From Pseudomonadota bacterium (lineage in GTDB: Bacteria; Pseudomonadota; Alphaproteobacteria; CACIAM-22H2), in assembly GCA_016201015.1 (NCBI GenBank), contig JACQDQ010000242.1:1-37210 (forward strand): a DNA stretch of 37,210 nucleotides, given 5' to 3'. Shown piece by piece: positions 10,679 to 20,540 of this stretch. The first letter of the stretch is position 1. Each line of letters begins with the position of its first letter. The notes beneath the pieces were generated by a model. The model ran no database searches and was not told where the DNA came from. It worked only from the letters and a program-made list of their open reading frames with translations. The position numbers and the translations under genes are program-made.

Positions 10679-11566
10679 TCAACCCATCACCGGAAACAGG
10701 CCGCGCGGCTTCCAGAACAGGATCGCCGCCATCAAGATGTAGGTCATCATTTCGGCAAGCGCGGCCGGCAGCCCGGCCGCCGAGGGCAGCACGCGTCCGA
10801 AGGTATCGACCATGCCGACGATCAGCGCGGCGACGAAGGCGCCGCGGATCGAGCCGATGCCGCCGATGACGATGACGACGAAGGTCTTGATCAGGATGGC
10901 GTCGCCCATGCCGATCTCGACCACGTAGAGCGGCCCGGCGATCATGCCGGCAAGGCCGGCGAGCGCGGCGCCGAGGCCGAAGACGAGCGTGAACAGCAGC
11001 CTGATGTCGACGCCGAGCGCGCCGACCATCTCGCGGTTGGCGGCGCCGGCGCGGATCAGCATGCCGAGGCGCGTGCGCGTGATCAGCCACCACAGGAACG
11101 CGGCGACCGCCAGGCCGACCGCCAGTACCGCCAGGCGGTAGACGGGATAGGGGGCGCCGGGGATGAACTCGACGCGGCCGGCGAGCAGCGGCGGGATGTC
11201 CATGAAGATGGCGACCGGTCCCCAGACGATCTTGACCAGCTCGTTGAAGAACAGGATCAGGCCGAAGGTGGCGAGCACCTGGTCGAGATGGTCGCGCGCA
11301 TAGAGCGTGCGCAGCGCGACGATCTCGACCGCGAGGCCGATCAGCGCCACCACCGGCAGCGCCAGCAGCACGGCAAGAAAGAAATTTCCGCTCCACTGGG
11401 CGAAGGTGGCGCAGAGATAGGCGCCCATCATGTAGAGCGACCCGTGCGCCAGGTTCACCATGTTCATGATGCCGAAGACGAGGGTGAGGCCCGCGGCGAG
11501 CAGGAACAGGGTGACGCCGAGCTGCAGGCCGTTCAGCATCTGCTCGAGGAAGAGGAGGACTGTCAC
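10679..11566 (-). CDS. livH: Branched-chain amino acid-type ABC transporter permease LivH
   Basis: MLNGLQLGVTLFLLAAGLTLVFGIMNMVNLAHGSLYMMGAYL...IVIGGIGSIRGAFVAALIVG. Confidence 0.9.
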   Translation of the reverse strand: MTVLLFLEQMLNGLQLGVTLFLLAAGLTLVFGIMNMVNLAHGSLYMMGAYLCATFAQWSGNFFLAVLLALPVVALIGLAVEIVALRTLYARDHLDQVLATFGLILFFNELVKIVWGPVAIFMDIPPLLAGRVEFIPGAPYPVYRLAVLAVGLAVAAFLWWLITRTRLGMLIRAGAANREMVGALGVDIRLLFTLVFGLGAALAGLAGMIAGPLYVVEIGMGDAILIKTFVVIVIGGIGSIRGAFVAALIVGMVDTFGRVLPSAAGLPAALAEMMTYILMAAILFWKPRGLFPVMG

Positions 11567-11584
11567 GTAACTCTTGGGCGCAAG

Positions 11585-11923
11585 CTAAAGCGCGAGTTGC
11601 GTGCGAAGGGCCTGCTCGACGGCTGCCATGTCCGATGGATCAAGAACGCCGATACGTTGACGCAATCGAAGCTTTGACGCGGTAGTCAGCTGGTCGGTCA
11701 TCGCCTTGCGCTTCTGCCGGTTGACAGTGACGACGGCCTCGGCAGGATAGAGCCGGTCGACGTTGCTGGTGATGGGTACAACTTGAACGCGGTTCAAATA
11801 GCGGTTCGCGGCGTCGTTGCTGACGATGATCGCCGGGCGGGTCTTGCGGATCTCGCCGCCGACCGACGGATCGAATGCGACCCACCAAACCTCACCGCGT
11901 CTTGGTTCGACGGCGACGGCCAC
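11585..11923 (-). CDS. mazF: Type II toxin, MazF/PemK family
   Basis: [58 protein letters not shown]; 32-nt overlap with the upstream antitoxin ORF. Confidence 0.88.
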   Translation of the reverse strand: MAVAVEPRRGEVWWVAFDPSVGGEIRKTRPAIIVSNDAANRYLNRVQVVPITSNVDRLYPAEAVVTVNRQKRKAMTDQLTTASKLRLRQRIGVLDPSDMAAVEQALRTQLAL

Positions 11924-12137
11924 CGACGTCTCCGATCAGCCCTTCGGCCCAGGCAAGTGCTTCGCGTTCGCGTACTTCATCCGCCGCCATCGCTTTATAA
12001 CCGTCGTCGAGGGCATCGCGGATGACGTGTGGCCGTGCGAGCTCGGTGAGGAACCTGCTGATGTTCCGGCGTCCGACGATTCGGTGCAGGCCTTTGTAAA
12101 CGGCCTCATCGACGGTGATAGTCAATTTCTTTTGCAT
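11892..12137 (-). CDS. Putative antitoxin (RHH/MazE-like) of the MazF pair
   Basis: [73 protein letters not shown]; overlaps mazF; palindromic operator-like site just upstream. Confidence 0.8.
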   Translation of the reverse strand: MQKKLTITVDEAVYKGLHRIVGRRNISRFLTELARPHVIRDALDDGYKAMAADEVREREALAWAEGLIGDVGGRRRRTKTR

Positions 12138-12150
12138 CTCGGTACCTTTA

Positions 12151-12181
12151 CCCTCAATACGTATACTATACGTATTGAGGG
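12151..12181 (-). promoter_or_regulatory. Perfect 15-1-15 inverted repeat, likely autoregulatory operator/promoter of the toxin-antitoxin unit
   Basis: CCCTCAATACGTATA-C-TATACGTATTGAGGG, ending 14 nt upstream of the antitoxin ATG. On the minus strand a TTGAAA / 17 nt / TATACG promoter-like arrangement overlaps it. Confidence 0.8.
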
Positions 12182-12213
12182 TTTTCAAGGAGCCGGTTGC
12201 GTTCGGCCGGCCG

Positions 12214-13392
12214 CTACCACTTCATCTTGCAGTCCTGGGCGTAGGCGTCGGAGTGGCTGGCGAAGATGACGCCGCGCAGGTCCATGACGAGTCGGCCCTT
12301 GTCGTCCTTGACGATCTGGGTGAGGTAGTAGTTCTGGATCGGGAACTGGTTCCGGTTGAACTTGAACGGCCCGCGCACGGAGGCGAAATTGGCCGCCCGC
12401 ACGGCACTGCGGAAGCGGTCCTTGTTGGCGAGGCCGCCGGCGGCCTTGAGAGCGCTGTCGATCAGCATCGCCGAATCGTAGGACTGAGCCGCGAACGGGC
12501 TGGGTATGCGGTTATAGGTGGCCTCGAAATCGCGCACGAAGCGCTCATTTGCCGGGTTCTGCAGGCGCTCCGACCAGAAGGTGCTGGCATAGACGCCGAG
12601 GGCCGCGTCGCCGATCGCCGGCAGAATTGTCTGATCGAGGCTGAACGACGGCCCGAACAGCGGCACCTGCTGGATCAAGCCGGCCTGCTGGTACTGGCGG
12701 ATGAAGGCGACGCCCATGCCGCCGGGATAGAAGATGTATGTCGCCTCCGGCCGCGCGGCGCGCAGGGTCGCGATCTCGGCCGCGTAATCGGTCTGGCCGA
12801 GCTGCGTGTACACCTCGCCGACGATCTCGCCCTTGAAGTAGCGCTTGACGCCGGTAAGCGCGTCCTTGCCGGCCGGATAGTTGGGCGCCATAAGATAGGC
12901 CCGTTTGATCCCGGAATTGGTCATGTGCTGACCCATCGCCTCGTGCACGTTGTCGTTCTGCCACGAGACCGAGAAAAAGTTCGGATTGCACGCCTTGCCG
13001 GCCAGCTCGGACGGGCCGGCATTCGAGTTGATCAGGAACACGCCGCGGCGGTCCTTGAGCACGGTGTCGGAGAGGGCGAGCAGTATGTTCGAAAAGACCA
13101 CGCCGGTCACGATGTCGACGCGGTCGCGCTGGACCATGCGCTCGGCCACCGATTTACCGACATCGGGTTTGAACTGATCGTCGCCGGTGATGATCTCGGT
13201 CGCAAGGCCGCCCAGCTTGCCGCCGCTGTGCTTCATGCCGAGATTGAAGCCGTCGACGATCTCACGGCCGATACCCGCCTGCGGGCCCGACAAGGTGGTA
13301 ATGATACCGATCCTGACGCTGCTCTGCTGCGCGCTGGCCGGGCTGGCGAGCATGACCAAGGCGGACGCGGCAATCATCAGCTTCTTCAACAT
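12214..13392 (-). CDS. livK: Branched-chain amino acid-type ABC transporter substrate-binding protein (LivK-like)
   Basis: Signal peptide MLKKLMIAASALVMLASPASAQ, then VRIGIITTLSGPQAGIGREIVDGFNLGMKHSGGKLGG, typical of periplasmic binding protein family 6. Confidence 0.88.
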   Translation of the reverse strand: MLKKLMIAASALVMLASPASAQQSSVRIGIITTLSGPQAGIGREIVDGFNLGMKHSGGKLGGLATEIITGDDQFKPDVGKSVAERMVQRDRVDIVTGVVFSNILLALSDTVLKDRRGVFLINSNAGPSELAGKACNPNFFSVSWQNDNVHEAMGQHMTNSGIKRAYLMAPNYPAGKDALTGVKRYFKGEIVGEVYTQLGQTDYAAEIATLRAARPEATYIFYPGGMGVAFIRQYQQAGLIQQVPLFGPSFSLDQTILPAIGDAALGVYASTFWSERLQNPANERFVRDFEATYNRIPSPFAAQSYDSAMLIDSALKAAGGLANKDRFRSAVRAANFASVRGPFKFNRNQFPIQNYYLTQIVKDDKGRLVMDLRGVIFASHSDAYAQDCKMKW

Positions 13393-13456
13393 GACGGACT
13401 CCCTGTCGGCTGTGATGAATTATTATGACCCCGGATGCTAGACCAGCCGGTCAACG

Positions 13457-13475
13457 TTTCAAGTCTAAAATGTTT
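13457..13475 (-). promoter_or_regulatory. Shared motif site 1 (upstream of livK)
   Basis: TTTCAAGTCTAAAATGTTT; same core AAGTCTAAA as sites at 19661 and 21908. Confidence 0.65.
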
Positions 13476-13501
13476 CGCAGCTTCATCTGCGAATGGATGG
13501 G

Positions 13502-15016
13502 TTAGTCCGCAACGCTCACGTTGCGCAGCCGGATGAGGCCGTCGGGATAGGGTGCAAATCCCGTCACCTTGGCGCTCACCCCCCAGTGCCATTTCAGGTG
13601 ATAGAGCACGAGATGCGGGCGCGTGGCGAGAATGATGGCCATGGCCTGGCGATAGAGGTCGTAGCGCTCCTCGAACACCGTTGTCGCCTTCGCTCGGTTG
13701 AGCAGCTCGTCGAGCTTGGGGTCGCAATATTTGCCCCAATTGACGAAGCCGTCGCAGGCGTGCCAGATCGAGATGTTGCCGTCGGGATCGGGTCGGCCGC
13801 TCCAGATGACGATGGCTGCCTGGTAATCGCCTTGTCGGTTGCGCTGGACGATCGTGGTGCCGTCATACACCTCGATCTTGATGTCGAAGCCCGCCTCGCT
13901 CGCCATCGACTGGATGACCTGCGCCACCTGCTGCAGGACGGAATTGGTCGAGACGTAGAGAGTGAACGACGGTCGCGCCTCACCAGCTTCGGCAAGGAGC
14001 TGCTTGGCCCGCGCGACGTCGCGCTTGGGCACCGGAAACTCTTTGATGTGGAATGCCGTTCCCGGCGCCAAGGGTTGGTTGCTGGCGATGTACTCGCCGT
14101 TGAACACGACTTGATTGAGAGCATTGCGGTCGATGGCGAGTTCCAGCGCCTCGCGCACTTTGGGATTCTTGGCGAACGGCGTATTCGCTCGCTCGCCATT
14201 GTTGAGATTGATGGCCATCGACTGATAGCCGACCGACGGCGCCTCGTAGACGCGCACGCGGCTGTCGCTCCGCAGCATTGGCAGGTCCGTCGGATTGACC
14301 TGCTCGATGATGTCGAAGCGACAGGACACCAGGTTCGCCAGGCGGACCGTCGTGTCCGTGATCGGGACATACGTCACCATGTCCACGGGGTAGGCGGCTG
14401 ACTCCCAATGACGGTCGAATTTGCGCAGGACGATGCGATCTTGGGCCACGCGCTCGACGAAGCGATAGGGGCCGGAGCACACCGGATTGTTGGTGAATTG
14501 GGCGCCGAGCGCCGCCGCAACTTTCGGCGAAACCATCATGCCGGCACGGTCGGACAGCACGCTGAGCAGCGGGGCATAGGGCTGCGAGAGGTTGAAGCGC
14601 ACTGTCAGCGGGTCGAGGACATCGACGCCTTGCACCGGCGCCAACTCGGCCTTGCGGCGGGACTCCGGGAGAGTCTTGTAGCGCTCGATGTTGAATTTGA
14701 CGGCCTCCGCGGTCAATTTTTCGCCGTCGTGGAAGACGACCCCGGGCCTGATCCTCATCGTCACCGACTTGGCGTCGGGACCCCACGTCCATTCGGTGGC
14801 AAGCTGAGGCAGGTAGCCGAGATCGCGCCCGACATCGACCAGCTTGTCGCACAGCGCGGTCAGCACGACGCGATCGAAGACGCTGCCGCTTTGCGCCGGG
14901 TCGAGCGTCTCGGGATCGGCCGCGAGGCCGATGCGCAGATTTGCCGCAGCGGCCGGAATCGTCGAAATCGCCAGAGACGCCGCAACGAGTGTCGCGGACA
15001 AGATGCGTGTGCGCAT
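13502..15016 (-). CDS. Peptide/dipeptide-type ABC transporter substrate-binding protein (SBP family 5)
   Basis: MRTRILSATLVAASLAISTIPAAAANLRIGLAADPETLDPAQSGSVFDRVVL; TMRIRPGVVFHDGEKLTAEAVKFNIERY. Confidence 0.88.
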   Translation of the reverse strand: MRTRILSATLVAASLAISTIPAAAANLRIGLAADPETLDPAQSGSVFDRVVLTALCDKLVDVGRDLGYLPQLATEWTWGPDAKSVTMRIRPGVVFHDGEKLTAEAVKFNIERYKTLPESRRKAELAPVQGVDVLDPLTVRFNLSQPYAPLLSVLSDRAGMMVSPKVAAALGAQFTNNPVCSGPYRFVERVAQDRIVLRKFDRHWESAAYPVDMVTYVPITDTTVRLANLVSCRFDIIEQVNPTDLPMLRSDSRVRVYEAPSVGYQSMAINLNNGERANTPFAKNPKVREALELAIDRNALNQVVFNGEYIASNQPLAPGTAFHIKEFPVPKRDVARAKQLLAEAGEARPSFTLYVSTNSVLQQVAQVIQSMASEAGFDIKIEVYDGTTIVQRNRQGDYQAAIVIWSGRPDPDGNISIWHACDGFVNWGKYCDPKLDELLNRAKATTVFEERYDLYRQAMAIILATRPHLVLYHLKWHWGVSAKVTGFAPYPDGLIRLRNVSVAD

Positions 15017-15062
15017 ATCCCCTCCGATCGAAATCATGATCGCGGACGGTTCAATCGCGACA

Positions 15063-16718
15063 TTACTTGAACTGGACGGTCTGGTCTTGCGTCTTCGCCT
15101 TTTCCTGCTCTCTCAATTTGAAGCGCTGCACCTTGCCGGTCTCGGTGCGCGGCAGCTCGCGCACGAATTCCACCGCGCGCGGGTATTTGTAGGGCGCGAT
15201 CTGCGCCTTGACGAAATCCTGCAGCGCCTTGGCCGTCGCCTCGTTGGCATCGCGCGCCTCGCGCAGCACGACGAAGGCCTTGACGATCATGCCGCGGTCG
15301 TGGTCCGGCGCGCCGACCACTGCGCATTCGCGCACCTTGGGGTGCTCGAGCAGCACGCCCTCCACCTCCGGCCCGGAGATGTTGTAGCCGGCGGAGATGA
15401 TCATGTCGTCGGTGCGCGCCTGGTACCAGAAATAGCCGTCCTCATCCATCATGTAGGCGTCGCCGGTGAGGTTCCAGCCGTTCTGCACGTATGTCCTCTG
15501 CCGCTCGAGATCGGCGAGGTAGCGGCACCCGGTGGCGCCGCGCACGGCGAGCCGGCCGATCTCGCCCGGCGGCAGCACGCGGCCGTCATCGTCGACGATC
15601 CGGGCCTCGTAGCCTGGAATCGCCTTGCCGGTGGCGCCGGGACGCGTGTCGTCGCCGGCGGACGAGACGAAAATATGCAGCATCTCGGTGGCGCCGAGGC
15701 CGTCGATCAGCTTGTGGCCGGTGGCCTTGTGCCACAGCTCGAAGGTGGCGAGCGGCAGATGCTCGCCGGCCGACACGCCTTTATTGAGCGTGGCAAAGGC
15801 GCCGGGCTTTGCCGTCTCCGCCATGATGCGGTAGGCGGTGGGCGCAGTGAAGGCGACCGTCGCGCGGTGGTCACTGATGATCTGCGGCAGCACGTCGGGC
15901 GCGGCCTTCTCCGCCAGTACGGTCGAGGCGCCGAAGCGCATCGGGAAGGTGACGAGGCCGCCGAGCCCGAAGGTGAAGGCGAGGGGCGGCGAGCCGCAGA
16001 AGATGTCGTCCTTGTCGGGCTTCAAGGTGGAGCGCGGGAAGCAGTCGCAGATCGCCATGATGTCGCGATGAAAGTGCATCGTGCCCTTGGCCGGGCCGGT
16101 GGTGCCGGAGGTGAAGGCGATCATCGCGACGTCGTCGCGCGCGGTATCGCAGTTCTGGAAACTCCGCGCCTGGCGCGCCATGCGCGCCTCGAGCCCGTCC
16201 GCGGCGTCGCTGTTGAAATAGAGTACGTCGCGGCACACCGGCGCTCGATCCTTGGCCGTCTTCATCTCGTCGGCCAGGCGTGCGTCGCACAGCGCGAGGC
16301 CGACCTGCGCCTTCTCCAGGATGTAGGTGAGCTCCTTGGCGCGCAGCAGCGGCATGGTGGCGACCGCGACGCCGCCTGATTTGAGCACGGCGAACCAGCA
16401 CGCCACCATCATCGGGTTGTTGGCGGCGCGCAGCAGCACGCGGTTGCCGGGCTTGAGGCCGAATTCCCCGACCAGCGCATTCGCGATGCGGTTCGCCGTC
16501 TCCATCAGCTCGCGATAGCTCCAGACCTTGCTGCCGAACCAGATGACGGGTCGCGAGGCGTGGCCGGAGGCGACCATCCTGTCGAGCAGCTCGACCCCGG
16601 CATTGAGCCGTGCCGGGTAGCGCAGCTCCGGCCGGTCGAGCGTGATCAGCGGCCACAGCTCGCGCGGCGGCAGATTGTCGCGGGCGAAGCTGTCGCTATG
16701 GGCGCTACGTTCAGGCAT
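15063..16718 (-). CDS. AMP-forming aryl-CoA ligase, 2-aminobenzoate/benzoate-CoA ligase-like
   Basis: FARDNLPPRELWPLITLDRPELRYPARLNAGVELLDR; IAFTSGTTGPAKGTMHF; DDMIISAGYNISGPEVEGVLLEHPKVRECAVVGAPDHDRGMIVKAFVVL. Confidence 0.85.
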   Translation of the reverse strand: MPERSAHSDSFARDNLPPRELWPLITLDRPELRYPARLNAGVELLDRMVASGHASRPVIWFGSKVWSYRELMETANRIANALVGEFGLKPGNRVLLRAANNPMMVACWFAVLKSGGVAVATMPLLRAKELTYILEKAQVGLALCDARLADEMKTAKDRAPVCRDVLYFNSDAADGLEARMARQARSFQNCDTARDDVAMIAFTSGTTGPAKGTMHFHRDIMAICDCFPRSTLKPDKDDIFCGSPPLAFTFGLGGLVTFPMRFGASTVLAEKAAPDVLPQIISDHRATVAFTAPTAYRIMAETAKPGAFATLNKGVSAGEHLPLATFELWHKATGHKLIDGLGATEMLHIFVSSAGDDTRPGATGKAIPGYEARIVDDDGRVLPPGEIGRLAVRGATGCRYLADLERQRTYVQNGWNLTGDAYMMDEDGYFWYQARTDDMIISAGYNISGPEVEGVLLEHPKVRECAVVGAPDHDRGMIVKAFVVLREARDANEATAKALQDFVKAQIAPYKYPRAVEFVRELPRTETGKVQRFKLREQEKAKTQDQTVQFK

Positions 16719-18180
16719 GGCTGGTTTCGCTCGAGGCCGGCGGGCGTTCGGTCAAGTCCGGCATCGGCATGGCGATGGTGACGCTGTTCGACGGCGGGCT
16801 GTGGCGGCCGGCGGCGTCGTAAGCCATCACGTGATAGCGGTAGGTGAGACCGCCGAGCACGACGCGATCGGCGGATTTCGGCGCCTTGACCGCCTCGACG
16901 ACCTTGGCCGTCCCGTCGTCCTCGGCCCGATAGACGTCGTATCCGGTAACCTCGGCGCCTTCGGCGCGCTTCCAAGTGAGCGCGATTGCCCCGTTCCGGA
17001 CCCTGGCGGCGAGTCCAGCGCCGCCCTCGGGCCAGTGCGGGCCGGCGCCGGATTCGTCCTCGACCGGCGCCTGCGTCGTGCCCTTCGGCCACAGGAAGCA
17101 GGTAACTAGCTTGAAATTCTCGTCGAGCTGCTTGCAGACATTGCAGTAGATGCAGCGGATGATCTTCTCGGGCCGGCCGGCCTCCACTTTGCGCACCCAA
17201 TCGGGATCGGCGAGAAGCTGGCGCGCCATGCCGATCATGTCGGCCTTGCCCTCGGCGAGCAGCGATTCCGCCTCCGACGGATCGCTGATCTTGCCGACCG
17301 AGACGATCGGCGTCTGGAAGCCCTTGCCGTTGATATAGGCCTTGATGCCGGCGGCGAGATGGGCGTGCGGCAGCGGCGGATACCAGTCGCCCGGCATGCA
17401 TTTGTCGCCGCTATAGCCGGTATAGGGATAAAGCGGCTGGCCGGGGCGATGCACCGCATCCTCGAACTTGCCGCCGATCGACAGCGAGATGTAGTCGACG
17501 CCCATCTGCGCCATGCGCAGGCCGATGCGCTGCGCATCGGGCAGGCCATAGCCGTCCTTGATCGCTTCCTCGGCAAGGAAGCGGACGCCGATCGGAAAAT
17601 CCGACCCGACCACGCTGCGCACGCGCTGCATCACCTTGCCGAACATGCGCAGGCGGCCTTCGAGCGTGCGGCCGTCATACTCGTCACGCCGCTTGTTGTG
17701 GCGCGAGAGGAAGGACGACAGCGTATACGCGTGCGCCGAATGCAGCTCGACGCCGTCATAGCCGGCCGCGCGCACGCGGCCTGCGGCGGCGCCGAACTGC
17801 TCGATGATGCGGTCGATGTCGGCCGGCGCCAGCATGTCGATGGTCTGCCGCCAGCCTGAGCGCGCGACCTTCATGAAGTGGATGATCTGCGGCACGATCT
17901 TCGACGGGCCGGCCCCGTGCACGCGCGCCGCCAGCTCGCGATGGCCGGGGATGAACCGGTCGTCGGAGATGCGCAGCAGCGGCCCCGATTTCGCATCGTG
18001 GATCGCCGTCGCCTCGACGACGATCAGGCCGACATGCCCCTGCGCGTAGCGCACGTAGCGATCGATCACGCCCTGATTGACCAAGCCGTCCTCGCCCGAG
18101 AGGCGCGTGACCATCGCCGGCACCAGCACGCGGTTGGCGATAGTCATGCCGTTGAGCGCGAACGGTTCGAGCAGTTTCAT
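16711..18180 (-). CDS. Old Yellow Enzyme-family NADH:flavin oxidoreductase with a Cys cluster and an appended C-terminal FN3-like domain
   Basis: [81 protein letters not shown]-terminal AARVRNGAIALTWKRAEGAEVTGYDVYRAEDDG...LTYRYHVMAYDAAGRHSPPSNSVTI. Confidence 0.88.
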   Translation of the reverse strand: MKLLEPFALNGMTIANRVLVPAMVTRLSGEDGLVNQGVIDRYVRYAQGHVGLIVVEATAIHDAKSGPLLRISDDRFIPGHRELAARVHGAGPSKIVPQIIHFMKVARSGWRQTIDMLAPADIDRIIEQFGAAAGRVRAAGYDGVELHSAHAYTLSSFLSRHNKRRDEYDGRTLEGRLRMFGKVMQRVRSVVGSDFPIGVRFLAEEAIKDGYGLPDAQRIGLRMAQMGVDYISLSIGGKFEDAVHRPGQPLYPYTGYSGDKCMPGDWYPPLPHAHLAAGIKAYINGKGFQTPIVSVGKISDPSEAESLLAEGKADMIGMARQLLADPDWVRKVEAGRPEKIIRCIYCNVCKQLDENFKLVTCFLWPKGTTQAPVEDESGAGPHWPEGGAGLAARVRNGAIALTWKRAEGAEVTGYDVYRAEDDGTAKVVEAVKAPKSADRVVLGGLTYRYHVMAYDAAGRHSPPSNSVTIAMPMPDLTERPPASSETSHA

Positions 18181-18365
18181 CGCGGCGCCTCCGCCGCTTG
18201 GCGCAGGCAATTCGGGCAGAGACAGGTCGCCTGCGGATCGCTCGGCAAGGGCAAGCGGAATGATTCCTCGTTGCACCAGCACGGACCCGTCGGATTGCAG
18301 GAGAACTCGACGCCGCATTTGGCGCAGCGCTCGATGATCGGCAAAGGTGGTGTTGCCATGGTCAC
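18177..18365 (-). CDS. Cysteine-rich CWC-family small protein
   Basis: [43 protein letters not shown]; start and stop overlap both neighbouring genes. Confidence 0.8.
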   Translation of the reverse strand: MTMATPPLPIIERCAKCGVEFSCNPTGPCWCNEESFRLPLPSDPQATCLCPNCLRQAAEAPR

Positions 18366-19555
18366 TCCGCTGCTTTTCTCGCCGCCGGCGCCTCGGCGGC
18401 AAGCACCTGGCTGGCGATGACCAGGCGTTGGATTTCGCTCGTCCCCTCATAGATGCGCAGCGCGCGGATCTCGCGGTAGAGCCGTTCCACCGTGGTACCG
18501 GCGACGACGCCCTGCCCGCCATGGAGCTGCACCGCCTCGTCGATGACGCGTTGCGCCGCCTCGGTGGCGTAGAGCTTGGCCATCGCCGCCTCGCGCGTCA
18601 CGCGCTCGGCAGCGCAATCCTTGGTCCAGGCGGCGCGGTAGATGAGCAGCGCCGCGGCATCGATGTCGACCGCCATGTCGGCGAGCTTGGCCTGCGTCAT
18701 CTGGAACGCGGCAAGCTTCTGGCCGAAGACCTCGCGCGCATTCACGCGCGCGACCGCTTCGTCGAGCGCGCGGCGGGCAAAGCCGAGCGCCGCCGCGCCG
18801 ACCGTCGCGCGGAACACGTCGAGGGTCGCCATGGCGATCTTGAAGCCGTCGCCGGGCTTGCCGAGAAGCTGCGCGGCGGGAACGCGACAATCACGGAAGG
18901 CGAGGGTGCCGAGCGGATGCGGCGCGATCACCGGGATGCGCTCCGTCACGCTGAGACCGGGCGTATCGGCATCGACGACCAAGGCGGACAGGCCCTTGGC
19001 ACCCGGCGCCCCGCCGGTGCGGACGAAGACGACATAGTGGTGTGCGAGTCCGGCATTCGAGATCCATGTCTTCGAGCCATCGATCACGTAGGTGTCGCCT
19101 TCGTGCCGCGCGATGGTGCGCAGCGCCGCGACATCCGAGCCGCCTTCGGGTTCGGATATGGCAAAGGCGGCGATCTGCGTCCCGGCGCACACTTTCGGCA
19201 GGTAGCGCCGCTTCTGCGCCTCGGTGCCGAATAGCGTGATCGACGCACTACCCAGGCCCTGCATGGCGAAGGCGAAATCGGCGAGCCCAGAGCGCCGCCC
19301 GAGCGTCTCGCGAATGAGGCACAGGGAACGCACGTCGAGCTTGTCGAAACGGCCGCCAAAAGCCTTGGGCACGCAATAGGCGAGGTAGCCGCCCTGCCCG
19401 AGCGCAGCGACGAAGCGTTGCGATAGGGCGTCGACGTCGCGCTCGTCGTGCTCGTGCGGCGCCACTTCCTTGTCCGCCCATGCCTCGAGCCGCGCGGCGA
19501 GCGCGCGATGCGAGTCGTCGAAGAACGGCCAGGCAAGAAAGCTACGGTCGGGCAT
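18362..19555 (-). CDS. Acyl-CoA dehydrogenase family protein
   Basis: [18 protein letters not shown]...[25 protein letters not shown]...[38 protein letters not shown]. Confidence 0.92.
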   Translation of the reverse strand: MPDRSFLAWPFFDDSHRALAARLEAWADKEVAPHEHDERDVDALSQRFVAALGQGGYLAYCVPKAFGGRFDKLDVRSLCLIRETLGRRSGLADFAFAMQGLGSASITLFGTEAQKRRYLPKVCAGTQIAAFAISEPEGGSDVAALRTIARHEGDTYVIDGSKTWISNAGLAHHYVVFVRTGGAPGAKGLSALVVDADTPGLSVTERIPVIAPHPLGTLAFRDCRVPAAQLLGKPGDGFKIAMATLDVFRATVGAAALGFARRALDEAVARVNAREVFGQKLAAFQMTQAKLADMAVDIDAAALLIYRAAWTKDCAAERVTREAAMAKLYATEAAQRVIDEAVQLHGGQGVVAGTTVERLYREIRALRIYEGTSEIQRLVIASQVLAAEAPAARKAAE

Positions 19556-19660
19556 GGCACCGCTCCTCGTATTGAATTGCTGTAGGGGCGGGTTTCAATC
19601 CCGATCCTACGAAAGCCGATACGCGGCATTTTTGCATGTCATGACGGCCCCAGCCGATTG

Positions 19661-19679
19661 CTTTAAGTCTAAAGTATCT
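19661..19679 (-). promoter_or_regulatory. Shared motif site 2 (upstream of the acyl-CoA dehydrogenase unit)
   Basis: CTTTAAGTCTAAAGTATCT; core AAGTCTAAA shared with sites 1 and 3. Confidence 0.6.
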
Positions 19680-19715
19680 TTCGGGTCGCCGGCAAGCGCG
19701 ACATCGTCACGCCGC

Positions 19716-20540
19716 TCAGTCCCCCTTGAACACCGGTTTCTCCTTGGCGACGAAGGCGCGATAGGCGCGCGCGAAGTCCTCGGTCTGCATGCAGATCGCC
19801 TGAGCCTGCGCCTCGGCCTCGATAGCCTCATCGACGCCCATGTTCCATTCCTGATGCAACATCTTCTTCGTCACGCCGTTGGCGAAGCTGGGACCGCGCG
19901 CCAGCTCCTCGGCCGTGCGGCGGGCAGCGCCGAGCAGCTCTTCCGGCGCACACAGGCGGTTGAAAAAGCCCCAGCGCTCGGCCTCTTCGCCGCCCATCGC
20001 GCGCCCGGTGAAAAGCAGTTCGGAGGCGCGGCCGTGGCCGATGATGCGCGGGAGGATGGCGCAGGCCCCCATGTCGCAGCCGGCGAGGCCGACGCGATTG
20101 AACAGGAAGGCGATCTTGGCCCGCGGCGTGCCGAGGCGCAGATCCGCCGCCATGGCGATGCAGGCGCCGGCGCCGGCGCATATGCCATCGATCGCGGCGA
20201 TGATCGGCTGCGGGCAGGCGCGCATGGACTTGACTAGATCGCCGGTCATGCGCGTGAAGCGCAAGAGGTCCGGCATCGTCATGTCGACCAGCGGTCCGAT
20301 GATGTCGTGCACGTCGCCGCCCGAGGAAAAATTGCCGTCGGCCCCGCTGACCGTCACGGCCTTGATATCCGCCACGTAGACGAGATCGCGGAACAGGTCG
20401 CGCATCTCCGCGTAGCTCTCGAAGGTGATCGGGTTCTTGCGCTCCGGCCGGTTCAGTGTGATGTGCGCAACGTTGCCGTCGACCGACCACAGCACATGGC
20501 GCGGCTTGATGCGGTCCGCGGAATAGGACGTCAAAGTCAC
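19716..20540 (-). CDS. Enoyl-CoA hydratase/isomerase family protein
   Basis: [28 protein letters not shown]...[16 protein letters not shown]...[36 protein letters not shown]. Confidence 0.9.
   Translation of the reverse strand: MTLTSYSADRIKPRHVLWSVDGNVAHITLNRPERKNPITFESYAEMRDLFRDLVYVADIKAVTVSGADGNFSSGGDVHDIIGPLVDMTMPDLLRFTRMTGDLVKSMRACPQPIIAAIDGICAGAGACIAMAADLRLGTPRAKIAFLFNRVGLAGCDMGACAILPRIIGHGRASELLFTGRAMGGEEAERWGFFNRLCAPEELLGAARRTAEELARGPSFANGVTKKMLHQEWNMGVDEAIEAEAQAQAICMQTEDFARAYRAFVAKEKPVFKGD

Noticed and set aside
12115-13428. 437-aa plus-strand ORF
   Set aside because: Antisense to livK, with no family signature.
13441-13455. GACC-AGCC-GGTC short dyad upstream of livK
   Set aside because: Four-bp arms are expected by chance; the neighbouring AAGTCTAAA motif has much better support.
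14844-16379. 511-aa plus-strand ORF
   Set aside because: Antisense to the aryl-CoA ligase and SBP genes; composition typical of a shadow ORF.
16711-18522. 603-aa version of the OYE ORF
   Set aside because: The N-terminal 114 residues overlap the CWC and acyl-CoA dehydrogenase genes in another frame; the homologous start is [11 protein letters not shown] at 18180.
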